In this document: one piece after another, positions 32,256 through 43,753 of the stretch | How positions within the stretch are numbered: the first letter of the stretch is position 1 | Layout of the letters: each line of letters opens with the position of its first letter | From: Myxocyprinus asiaticus | Lineage: Eukaryota > Chordata > Actinopteri > Cypriniformes > Catostomidae | Direction of reading: 5' to 3' | Assembly: GCF_019703515.2 (NCBI RefSeq) | Contig: NC_059374.1 | Span: 18,135,595 to 18,199,594, forward strand | DNA: 64,000 nt | The notes under the pieces: model-generated | What the model was told of the DNA's origin: nothing | Seen by the model: the letters and a program-made list of their open reading frames with translations, nothing else | Database searches by the model: none | Program-made: the position numbers and the translations under genes

Positions 32256-32477
32256 GTAATAAAACCATACAAATAAAACACAAGTTCTTCCTTTAAGATA
32301 TTAATAGTTAAGGTTAAAACACTTGGGTCGTTTTTTTAAACATTCACGAGTCCTTTGTGTCGAGTCAAGTCTGAAGTAATTTTAGATCGAGTCTGGAGTC
32401 GAGTCTGAAGTCTATTAAAATGCAACTCGAGTGTGACTCGAGTCCGAGTCTCTAATTCAAGTCCCCAGCTCTGCTCT

Positions 32478-34084
32478 ACTCTACTTCTAAGTTCTTCTAA
32501 CTTTTTAGCTCAACAGTCCACAATGTACAAAAGTGTTTATGGGGACAAGTTTATTTTCAAAACATCTCACACAGAGCATCATTGTACAGTGTTAGTTTTT
32601 CCCTGATGAGGGTATGGATGGTATCTTATCAGCGTACGCTACTTTGAGAAATGAGGCACCCTGGAGCTGAATCGGAGAGTGATGTCTGGGCAAATTCAAA
32701 CAACTCAGATTGTCTCTCCCAGCTCTCCAGACTGTGTGCGAGAGTGTTCATGGGAATGCGGGCATGTGTGAACGATCACAGATGTGGCCACTGATAAGCC
32801 TTGACAGTGTTTTGGCAAAACTGTTATGCCATGAGCAAACACACTGAGCTTCAAATGCGGGGGTCTTTGTGCTCTCCGCAGGACCGCTCATCACTTTTTG
32901 TGTTAGCTACTGCTACAGGCTGTTCATGCAGGCAACGTCTATGTCTGGATATGCTCTCATCAGCAGATCAAGCTCCTGGTATCAGCCCAAATCTTTTCAG
33001 TTCCAACTCTGTGTTTCTCATTTATCCCACACTTTTAAAAAAAAGTTTTTTTTTTTTTTTCATTTTGCTAAATAATAATAAGTGGCTTGATATGTATTCT
33101 CTGTGTTTTGAACAAACTTATGGTGATTACTTAAAGTCAAGTTGAAAAAAACAAAAAAGAATTGTTTCAAATTAGGTCCTGTCTGCACATTGTGTTTAGG
33201 GAGAGTGGATTGGCCACAAGAACTTTCCCTGAATATTTTATTATGTAGGCCTGGGCAAGGTGTGGTCCTTTTAAGGACTGTAAATAGATTTTAATTGGTA
33301 AGAAATAGGGTTTTATTTTTTATTATTATTTTTTAGGGTTTTTTTTTACAATTCTGTTAAGTGTTAACAATGATGTGTTGTGTTAAATTACGATGTGTTT
33401 AAATCTTGGAGAGCATTAGTGTTCCTACTCACTAAGGGGAACATTTTTCACACAAAATGTCTTTCATACTGAGCATATGTGCCTTATCTAAGAGCAAATA
33501 CTTTAGAATGACCAGTATCTGGCTAATCATGCCATTAAGTCATATGTTGCCAAATCTGCATCCAAATATGGTTTAAAGTTAATTTGTAGCCTCATACTGC
33601 ATATATGCATTTAGTAGAATGAACTTGATTAGATGTGGTCCTATTTACTCATTAAAATTGAGCTAAAATATAATGATATACTTTAATTACATAATCATTA
33701 TAATCATGTATGTTCAACTCATCTTATGTATGTAGACACATTTTGTGCAAAAACTTATTTTAAGAAACTGTAGCAAAATCACTAAACCATTTTTTGCTGT
33801 GCCTCCAGTTGATTCACAAAAAATACACCCACTAGTCACAGTTTTGTCAGCGTGAGCCAGCCCAATGGCCAAAGGGCCAGCAGCCCTGCGGTATTTCCGC
33901 CCTCTTTACTGAAGAATGACACATGTTTTCACATACAGCATGAGAAAGTGCTCGGCTCAGTGTGGGAAACGCATATTCCACACCCTGTTGTTGACCTGTA
34001 TGAACCTGACCACATACACTGATGTCTCAGCATTGCCTTCAGCTAAAGGAAGAGGAAGTCTGACCCGCTCAGCTGACAATGTCA
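32478..34084. other. No recognised gene
   Basis: A T-run near 33045-33060 and several AT-rich stretches. Short frames only. Confidence 0.35.
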
Positions 34085-34108
34085 AACACACACACACACA
34101 CACACATA
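34085..34108. repeat. (CA)n microsatellite
   Basis: About 11 CA units. Confidence 0.85.
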
Positions 34109-34230
34109 TGTGTATACCCACATTCCTATACTTGGAACACAAATGCAAAACCCCATGGACACGCGTGAGACTGCCCATGTGTTCAAAGTGGAACCTGATA
34201 CACTTGAAATGACTGTAGAAAGCACAGTAC

Positions 34231-34450
34231 GAAAAAGGAATAGTTCAACCGAAATAATAAAACTATTATCTACTCACCCTCATGTTGTTACTAAACCTGT
34301 AAGCTGTAAACTTTCCCTATGGAATAAACACAAAAGGAGAATTTTGAATATTTTTTTTTACAATATTCATAGTCACAATGTTTGTTAAGCTCCAAAAAAA
34401 AAAAAAAAAAAAACATAAAAGTAATCCATGCGACTTTGTGTGAAGAAGAT
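34231..34450 (+). mobile_element. Short TIR family, partial copy
   Basis: 'aggaatagttcaaccgaaat' followed by 'tactcaccctcatgttgtta' is the left half of the family seen complete at 39831-40219, 51808-52480 and 60337-60900. An A-run at about 34395-34413 lies inside. The right inverted end is missing. Confidence 0.6.
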
Positions 34451-34954
34451 ATGTAAATTTAAGTCATAATTCACTGAAAATGTTCCCCTTCCCCGTAGTT
34501 CTCAAATCAACAACCTGATCTCATAGAATCACGTTACTATACCTGCATTTTTGCTAAATAATTTTTACGTGGCTCGTTGCACGTATTACAACCGTTTCTT
34601 AGTGAAAGTAGATCACTTCTTAGAGGTGTTACAACAACAATGACTTTTATTCACTTTCAAACTAATCACTAGAAAAACAGAAGATTATCGGTTAATAAAC
34701 ACTTACTTTTCCACTGTACCTCACTCAATGGTGTCTTCCTAAATCATACCACTTTTACCTGATATTTTACCTTGTCTGTTACCTAATATCTCAACTGATA
34801 GAGCGTTGAACTTGCAAAATGAAGGTTTGGGGTAATAGTCCAGAAGAGCACGCAAGTTAACACATGAACCAAAAGTGTCAAAGAAGAACCACAAAATTAC
34901 GTGGTTGTTTTCCACAATTGCACTTTTCATCATACTTTTTTTTTTATGACACTA

Positions 34955-35100
34955 TCGGTTAGGTTAAGGTTTAGGTAACAAAGTAGGTTTTGTTGATTTA
35001 AAACTTGATAGAGCATTAACCATAAAAACCTCATCTGTTTGGGAGAACATTTAACTCACTTTTAGTGCAACACAGTGGACATTTCACCCCAGAACTTATG
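34955..35100 (+). repeat. Dispersed repeat family, partial copy
   Basis: 'acagtggacatttcacccca' and the preceding 'ttaggttaaggtttaggt' correspond to the core of the family at 3840-4110. Confidence 0.45.
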
Positions 35101-35116
35101 CATAATGAACCACATA

Positions 35117-37557
35117 GGGCCCTATTTTAAGAGCGCAATGTTATGTGCAACGCAATACCTGAAGTCATAAGCGCAAAGTCAATGGGCATGGCCATGAAGT
35201 TTTGGTATTTTCATGCAAGCATGCGCTAAGTCTAGGCGCAAGTAGGTTTGGCGAAATCATGCGTGCAATGCACAAAAGACTGGACCGTGCAATTTAATTC
35301 TGAGGTTCTTCTACGGTTATTCCACAGTCTGCGTCATAATAAAGCTGCCCTGCGTAACTTTGTGCTCTCAAGCAACACCTGTGGTTGAAACTTAAAAATG
35401 CAAGCAATTTGCAGAAGAATACATTACGTTTGTGTTCTAGCACTGCTCTTCTGGCGGATTAATCTCCCAATTAGAGTTTAACTGGACATTGCATGTGTGT
35501 GATCATGACTAGAGGCGGAGTCATAACATGTTATTTTCATGTTGATATTATGTTATATGATTAAACATTTGAAATGGAAATATTAATTTCTTTGATGAAG
35601 ATAAACAATACTCTTATTTACATATTTGAATGAATTTTACACTTAAATCGCTTTTCTGACACTACACTCAAAGCACTTATAGAACAGGGGACTCTCCTCC
35701 GCCATCATCAGTAGACCTTAATATGATTATTCAAGTGTTTTATCTACTATTAATGTTTGAATTGTACTACAGTTTTCATTTTAAGAGGTTAAACTCGTGA
35801 TATGGCTGAAACGAGTTCAATAGAAGACTTTATTATTTTTATACTATATTCTCCAGCCTCAGTTACTACAATAGCATGTGTATGCAATGCAAACAATAAC
35901 ACCGTAAACTAAAAACATAAAATGAGGATTCATTAATGATGGGGATAAAATATACTTTATTAAACTTAAAAATAATATGCTTAAATATGCAGTATAACAG
36001 TTACAAGAAGTCAATTTCAGAAGTCATAAATATTAGTAAACATGTCACAGTAACTTCACCTGGACAACATAGATATACCGCGATCGGTTAACACACGAGT
36101 ATTGTTCGATTCATAAAAGTATGACTAGCAATATTAGCTTCAACAACCCTACCAGAGAACATATCCAAGCATTAGAGCAGGTAAACAACTTTGCCAAACA
36201 GATAACAGATAAACATCCATCTGGACTGCAGCGATGCTGTCCTGACCTGTGTGAGTGTTACTGAGTTGAACAGCGTAGTTAGTTTCTCCAGCCGGAACAT
36301 GAGACAGCAGGTACTTCTTTCCTATGTGTGCGGATATGACATAATGACGCAAAGATGAACATCATAAGCCAGCGGTTTCATGCCGAATCAAACCTGATTC
36401 AAACCCAGCTCAAAATACAATTAATTTTTATAGATGTACCGTAGTGAATCGGGGTAAGGTAAGGACATTGTTTTGAACACTGATTATTTATGTACTCAAT
36501 AAATAATGGCAATTTGTTCATTTTTAACCAAAAATTCTTACATAGTACAACTTTAAATAATCCATTCCCTCAAGTACCAATGATACAAACAAAGACAGCA
36601 CATTAATAAGAAGTTGGTATGGACTGTATGCAATGAATTAAAAGAAAAGACTTGGTATGGACTTAGGTTCTTTTGTGCATTAACTGCATCCTTGATGAAT
36701 GTCCGGCATATTTCTATGACAGTGACACACGCTACTTTTATATGCATGGAAAATGTAATTCTCATCAGTATTTGGATGTATGTTCCTTTAAATTATAGAG
36801 AATTTAAGTTTTATTAATCATTTTCATCTACTGAGACACAAATCATGGCTATATTAACAGTGATTGTATCGAAAGGCACTTCACTTCTAACGGTCGATTC
36901 TGATTTTGAAAAAATAAATTCCTTTATAGAAACACAAACAAATTAAACCAAATATATTTCTAAATTCAAATTACACTTCAAACTAAATGAAAATATAATC
37001 AAAATAATGAAGTGGTCAAAAAAATCATACCAAATACAAACACTTCATCAGCCGGCACCAACTTCTTCAACGACACCTTCAACTGGCAGTGAAAATCATA
37101 CAATAAATAAATAAATACCAATATAAATTAGATCATAAATACAATTGTAAATATAAACATAATGATAATATTTGAAAAATAATCCATGACTCAAAACGGC
37201 TATGACAGTGATTACCAGGGACTTAATTTAATGTTTCGCTAAATTTTAAGGTTTGGACATGAACTTTATTACCACCTGCTGGTGGAATCTCCAAACTGCA
37301 AATGCAGGAACTGAATTTGGACTTTGTGCTGAGTTAAGATGTGGTATTGAAACATCTTAGTGCAATGACCAAATTCTTAGGAAAATAGCAAATTACGCTT
37401 TGTGCCACTTCATTTACAATACACCCACAGTTTGCGCACCTACACCCACGGCCATTTGCGTTTTGCGCAGGCACGGAAATTGCACTTAGAATTAGCGCTC
37501 TCACAAAAATTGGATCAGACATTGCACACGCTTTGCGCACTCACAAAAATAGAGCCC
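35117..37557. mobile_element. Harbinger-like non-autonomous element
   Basis: The left end 'gggccctattttaagagcgc' and the right end 'gcgcactcacaaaaatagag' plus 'ccc' are inverted, with subterminal 'gcgcaa' and 'ttgcgc' motifs. Each end is flanked by ATA, a 3-bp duplication of the size used by PIF/Harbinger elements. Length 2441 bp. The interior is AT-rich and no nuclease or Myb-like frame is visible. The family is known in fish. Assignment to the superfamily is from the ends only. Confidence 0.55.
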
Positions 37558-39830
37558 ATAATGTCATTTTGCAAAAATGTCACCACAGTTATGTAATTTG
37601 CATGACATCAGGCTTCAAATTAAATATGCCACCTATGACACATGTTAGATGCCAATGACATCAAACATCTTTTGACCAAACATCACTAGCCCCTTTGACA
37701 CATACAGTCTTTTCCAGAATATGTACTGTAATTTTCATGTGTGAACATGACCCTTTTGAAAATACTGGTCAATTTTGCTCTGGCAATTTCCCTTAATGAG
37801 AAGTTTTGTCATTACTTATATCTAATTTTCCATATTGATGGTATGTGTGAACAGCACATACAGTACATTTACCAGTAAAGGCATCCCAATGATTTTCCTG
37901 TAATTTACCTGGTTGCATGTGTCAATGGGGCTATTGATATCAAACCTGAAACGATATGTCTAATATAGTGCAATAGTTGAATTGAACTGCAGTGGAGTGG
38001 AAGATTGTCAGTGAATAATGACTTAAATTTAAGTTTGTTCCACACACAAAGCTATTGTATGGTTTCAGAAGACTTGGAATATAGCACTACTATCATTTGG
38101 ACTAGTTTTATGGTGCTTTCATGTTTTGTTTTGTTTTTTTGGTTTTTTTATTTATTTTTTGTCTTTTTGGAACTATAAGGGGATGTAAATTATGAAATGA
38201 ATGTTTATTATTAGGATCTCTGATAATGATCTTTGTTTTGTAAAAATAATCAATAGGGAAGAGAGCGCAAACAGAGTTTTTTTCAAGTGATAATTAGTAT
38301 CACGAAGTGACATGTTATTAAGTCAAGTGCAGATTATGCAATGTGTGGGATACATAACTGTCTGTTGTCTGTGTAAAAATCTGACAGCCTTTTGTCGTGC
38401 AAGGTGTAGAGACAAGTCCTTTTTAGCTTTGGCCTTATTCATAAATCCAGGAAGACACTCTGACATCAAAGCCAGGATACTCCCTGAGATAAGATACACC
38501 ATGAGGAGAAACATGAACATGATTTTCCTGAAGATAGTCACTAAAAATAAACTCTCTCAGCAAGCTTTGTAACCCTGATTTGCTCAGTTAATCAACTCTC
38601 AGCAAATCTCAAGTCACAGTTTTGTTTATGAGGTATGAAATAGCACACTGGTCTCCTTTTATGGTGTGTTTAAAGAGAATAATCCCATTTCTAGAGTAAC
38701 TGTGCACATTCTATGAACTGTTCAACAGGGGTTTCAGTCCCAAATCATAAAAAGTAACATAAACTTCAGACTCACCTGAAGAAGATGTAAGTGGTGCTAA
38801 ATGGTGTTATGAATAGCTTTTAGTGCACTGCTATGCAGATGCTAGGCTATTCTAGGTGGTTGTTCTATTGTAGGTGATTTCTCACCAAGTCTCTGTCAAT
38901 GAAGTCCTATCATCCACAAGGCGAAACCCGAAAATCTGGTCAATTAGAAAAGTAAAAGCCCACCTCTCTTCACCAAGCTGCATTAAGTTTAATACTTAGG
39001 GCAAGGGGTTTGTTCAAATCCCAAACCCAAAGTATGAGCAATAGCAAAGTGGTGCTTGCTAAGGTATAATAAAACATATTTAACTGACTAGGACAAATTC
39101 GGAAAATTTGTATTTCTTTAATGAAAAGAAATAAAATATGTTGTGTTATTACAGAATGTTTGCTGTTGACGAAGCCATTACTAGTAGTATATTAAAGTGC
39201 TCAATCTCATCATCATTTGGCTACTGAAGGCAGGCAGATGGACTCTGAATGACTCTAAGGGATGATGCACACAGATGACTCTCACACTCAGCAATACTGG
39301 AAATGAACAATTGCCCAAGACACGCTCATATTTTACCCTTCTGTGCCAGTATAGCAGTACATCTAATTATAATCTCCTGCAAAAGGTGTCAATAGTTAAT
39401 TTTTTCTAAAGCTCCTGTAAGAAAAAAAGCAGCACAGGAGGCATTGACAGTGATGAATAAAATAGTAAATTAAATAGAGACAGCATCAGACAGTACAGTA
39501 AGTAATCTCTGGCATAGGCTCTGGCTAATTCTGATATGTTCAGTTGTATGCTGTGGGAATTAAGTTTGATGAATGACATTTCCCACATGTATAAACATTC
39601 ACACACCCAGACACACTCTCTCAATTCCCCTACAATTCATGCTGTGCATTAACCAGCATGTATACTTGAATTAGACCCATTGGCCAGATGGATGCAGGTA
39701 CTTTCATTAATAGAGAGTGAAATGCACATTTACTGTGCACTTAATGCAATTATATCTGACATGAGTGCTTAATCATACATTTGGCACTGGTACACTGACT
39801 GTAAACATTTAAAGGAGTAGAACACTTAAA
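37558..39830. other. No recognised gene
   Basis: T-rich run around 38120-38170, and a degenerate 'gctaggctattctaggtggt' piece near 38832 related to 10690-10790. No exon is recognised. Confidence 0.35.
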
Positions 39831-40219
39831 GGAATAATTTACCCAAAAATGAAAATTCTGTTCATTTACTCACCCTCAAGTTGTTCCAAACCTACATGCA
39901 GAATGATAACCTCAGTCTCCACTCACTTTTATTGCATCTTTTATATATATACATATATACACACAATGAATGTGAATTAGATTAACAGATTATCAACCTA
40001 AATTTCAGCCTGTTCCTCAAACAAAGTTATTATATGGCTTCAGAAGGCTTGGAAATATAACTCAAAAATAACATAGACTACTTCTATAATGCTATTTTGA
40101 GCTTTTTGAGCTTCAAAATCCCTGGTCACCGTATGCCACTGTCATTGTATGGAAAGAAAGTCATACATGAGGGTGAGATGATTACAGAATTTTAATTTCT
40201 GGATTAACTATCCCTTTAA
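39831..40219. mobile_element. Short TIR family, complete copy
   Basis: The left end 'aaaggaataatttacccaaa' and right end 'tggattaactatccctttaa' are inverted. The subterminal 'actcaccctcaagttgttcc' is mirrored by 'catgagggtgagatgattac'. Non-coding interior, about 390 bp. Confidence 0.75.
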
Positions 40220-42949
40220 AAGACATCCCTGTTTGTATGTTAACCTTCCATAATCTCAATACACATTAAAGATTGAGGTGAACAGCAGTCACAAACCAGA
40301 GCTAAATTATTTTTTAAGATATCCTCTCTGAACATCATTTCATCAGCAACAGGCCCTTCTGTTTTCATTATTTTGTTCACAAATAGGGAATCTTTCATAT
40401 CCATTTGCCAAAATGGCTTAACATTTACATAAATACATCAAGAAGGCATCCTGGCAAAAAGTGTGCATAGTTTGGCAGCAGGCCATGATGTCTCCAACTG
40501 ACCTCATTCATCAACACAACCTAAAGACTGATCAGTGCAGGCAGCAAGCCGAATGCATTAGTGATGTCATAGTGGTATTACGCATCATTGGCGAGCACCA
40601 GAGCTGCTGCGGGGAACCAGTGACACTAAAGAATAAAAGGCAATGAGATCATAATCAGGGATAACGTATGATCAGATCTCTCTCACTATTCAATACCATG
40701 CTTGTTGACACTGAATGCATAGTATGATGCATACTAAGTAGCTGTGGAATCAGTCCTCAGTGGACAGCTCTACCTGATGTGCCTAAAGATGCAGGACTGC
40801 TAAATTGGCATAATGCAAAAGAGTGTGACGATATCATTATTTATTGCCTCTGGCAATATGGAAAGAGAAGCTGTGATTTATATTGCTTGGCTAACAACAT
40901 CCATTTTTTTTCTATAACAGCAGTGTTTTTTCTTCATCTCATTCAAAATAGCTGATTTGACCCTATGTTCATCAGCATTATGCCATTTGGCCAAACTGGC
41001 CTAGGCACACTTAACAAGTATACACTCAGTGCACACGGTTTGTGCAGTTTTCTAGCTTCATGGGGGACTGTATGTCTAAATGTGCAGCAGCATTTCCTAT
41101 AAGCATTATGCAGCATATCTTGTGTTTGTCTAATTGTGCAGCACCATGTCCACATGCTTGACACAGTATGTCTGTGTATGTTCTAACAATAGTAAGTCTT
41201 CATACTTGCTCTGCAGCTAGTCCACCAAGACCAAAATACCATCAATATGTCATACCCACAATAACATGCTAAATCTTTCCGAAAGTTGTCATGACTGAAG
41301 TGTTTTCATTTCCAAGATGATATCTGGACGTCAGTCACTGATGAATTAAACATGCAATGTAATGAGGTCATGTGAAAACAATATAGTTACTGTTTGAAAT
41401 GTTTATCGTTGTATAATGTGCTGTTTCACATACTATTTTATTTTTATTTTTAAATAGTAGTCAGCGCATAGTACATATTGTGCAGTATTCAGTAAACTAG
41501 CTTTCAGTTCTGAACATAGCCTCTGTTTTTAAAAGAGTACCCACAGAGATATAGCAGATGCTCCCTTTTAATCTTTGGGGCCCCATATTTAACATCTGGG
41601 GGTGCCAGAATGGAGGGAGGGAGAGGACATTGTTCTGCTGATGCATAATGTGGCACACTTTTTGTATGGAGCAACCCCAGTCTCTACCAGTATTAGATCC
41701 AGACAAAAGGGCCCTGGCCCCTCTGGCCCATATCAATAGTTTATTTTATAGGCAGAGCGCTCGCCACAAGGTGACTGGTCCACAGCCCTAAGGCACGGAG
41801 CCCCACCGCTCTGCTGTATGGGCCTCCACGTGTCTTTCTGCAGACAGTTTGCATCATTGCTTTTGTTAGTGGCTCCCCGTGTATAATGGGTGGAGCAGCC
41901 ACTATTCAGAGTCAAGATTTTATGTCACAGTGAACTGTAATTCTGGCATGCAAGACTGTTAAGCGTCCTTTTGAGATCAGTTGATGTATGAACAGATTTC
42001 AATGCAACAAATAAAAAGCTGAACAATGGTTAATTTGTAATATGTGGTTTATCTATAGTGATCCATGAACCAAAGTTTGATGGGATACATCAGATGCATC
42101 TCACAACAATGTTTAAAACTGATGGTAGGTTTAATTTAAGTTGACTCTGTCATAGAGCTGTTCAGTTTGTAGTCCTAAAACCCGGAAGAGAATTAGCATT
42201 TTCGAGCCATGGGTTCCCTCTGGATTTTTAAATGGGTCAAATATAAGTCATAATATAAGTCAAGAATCGAAACTTACTATTCTAAAAAACGCATTGGAAA
42301 TTCCTGATGGAACCCATGGCAAATTATCTTGCCAGGTTAACTAACAAACTGATGTCATAATGGAACAGCTAGTATATTAAATCAGAGACTAGTCAGCAAG
42401 TAGAATAGGACAGTTTTAATATCTAGGGTATGCTAACAATGGACTTTATCTAAACACCACAGTTTCAGTGCAAACAGTAATTTACATGGGAGTTGTTGCA
42501 CTCATGTCTCTTGGGAACCTTTTGAATGGAAATCAGTAGTACAGCTCTAAGATCATACAAAGTGGCAGCTGGCACAACTGAGATTAAACTTCTCCCTAAG
42601 GACCTACCAGAATCCCACAGAGGCTGTCTGATGCATCCTCTTCTTGAGCTGCTCCTCTGTATCGCCCTCTTGTGGTGGGAAGAGGTAGATGAAGACCTTG
42701 CAGCACAGAGTCCTGTTGATTTAGTGCACTTCATTATCTTTTCAGAAAAGAAAGGCCCATCATAATAGGATTATATCCCTTACTTGAGGAAAACCCTAAC
42801 CTCATCCCTCTGTTTATGCTCTTGAGTATGTCTACATTGTAAAATAAACATGCATTATTGTTGTGACCTGATTTGTCTTATGTTTCACAGTGTAAGATCG
42901 GCACCTTGTGGTGTCAAATGGGAATCTCTGGATTAAATTTAAAGCAAAA
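40220..42949. other. No recognised gene
   Basis: The longest repeat-poor stretch I see. 41500-41930 is GC-richer and could hold conserved non-coding DNA. A 79-residue frame at 42526-42765 has no splice support and no recognised domain. Confidence 0.35.
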
Positions 42950-43753
42950 TTATAAACCATTTCCCTTGTTTCTATCTGAAGATAAATGGTATCCGCTGCA
43001 AGCTTTTTGTTCGCAGAAATACAATGTGACAGAACATAATTTCCTCATTATGCATGCATGCTTTAAACTAATTTTGCTAAACAATAAGCCAGTTTCATAC
43101 CATTTCTGCTGTCCAATTACAGTTACCCCAAGGACTGTATTATCAGCTGTTATGAAAGATAGATGTTTTTTTTTTTTTTTTTTTTTTTGCAGACTGCATA
43201 TTATGTAAAGGTGTGTATTTTCACACAATATTCTATTTTTACTTCCCATCAAAAGGAAATGAAACAATGCTTTTCAACAAAGTGAGAGAAAAATATGACT
43301 GATATGAGTCAGCACTATTAAGTGAAAAGAGATGAGCACAGCTTATGAACGTGGTACAACTTTTGCGTACTTACGTTTTAATTGTGCGACACAAAAGTGA
43401 AACTACAGTATGACACATGGGAAAGTTCGAAGAGAAAGGGTATTTTTCATATATACAAACTATGTGCAAAATGGAAAGATATATTCTGTGGAAAGTTGAA
43501 GTTAAACATACTATATTAGGAAACTTATTATTGAGGACTGGTGTATTGATTAACAGTTTTGTTGACATCAGCTTGTGTGTCCGGCTTTTGTACATGAAAA
43601 GTTATTTCTGTTTTGAGGAACTTGATGAACTTGATCGTTCTGTTTATTGTGCCAGACTGTGATGACAAAGGGTGAACAGTATTTGACCTTTATGTGGTCA
43701 GTTGATTGTCGTAGGTTTGACGATCAACGTGATCGTAGCAGGAAGTAGAGCCA

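Larger units (their letters stand above)
25545..32477. repeat. Possible outer transposon with gagtc-rich ends
   Basis: 'gttcacgagtctttcatcac' with 'gagtccaagtcaaatctcaa' near 25563-25605, and 'gagtctggagtcgagtctga' through 'aagtccccagctctg' near 32388-32475, look like the two ends of one element. Everything between (poly-T, hAT, Gmr1-like element) would then be nested or internal. No target duplication was identified. Confidence 0.3.

Noticed and set aside
36149..36352. 67-codon minus-strand ORF
   Set aside because: Lies inside the Harbinger-like element and matches no transposase or nuclease motif I know.
42526..42765. 79-codon ORF with a leucine-rich core
   Set aside because: No splice support, no recognised domain and no neighbouring exon. 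It is the length expected by chance.
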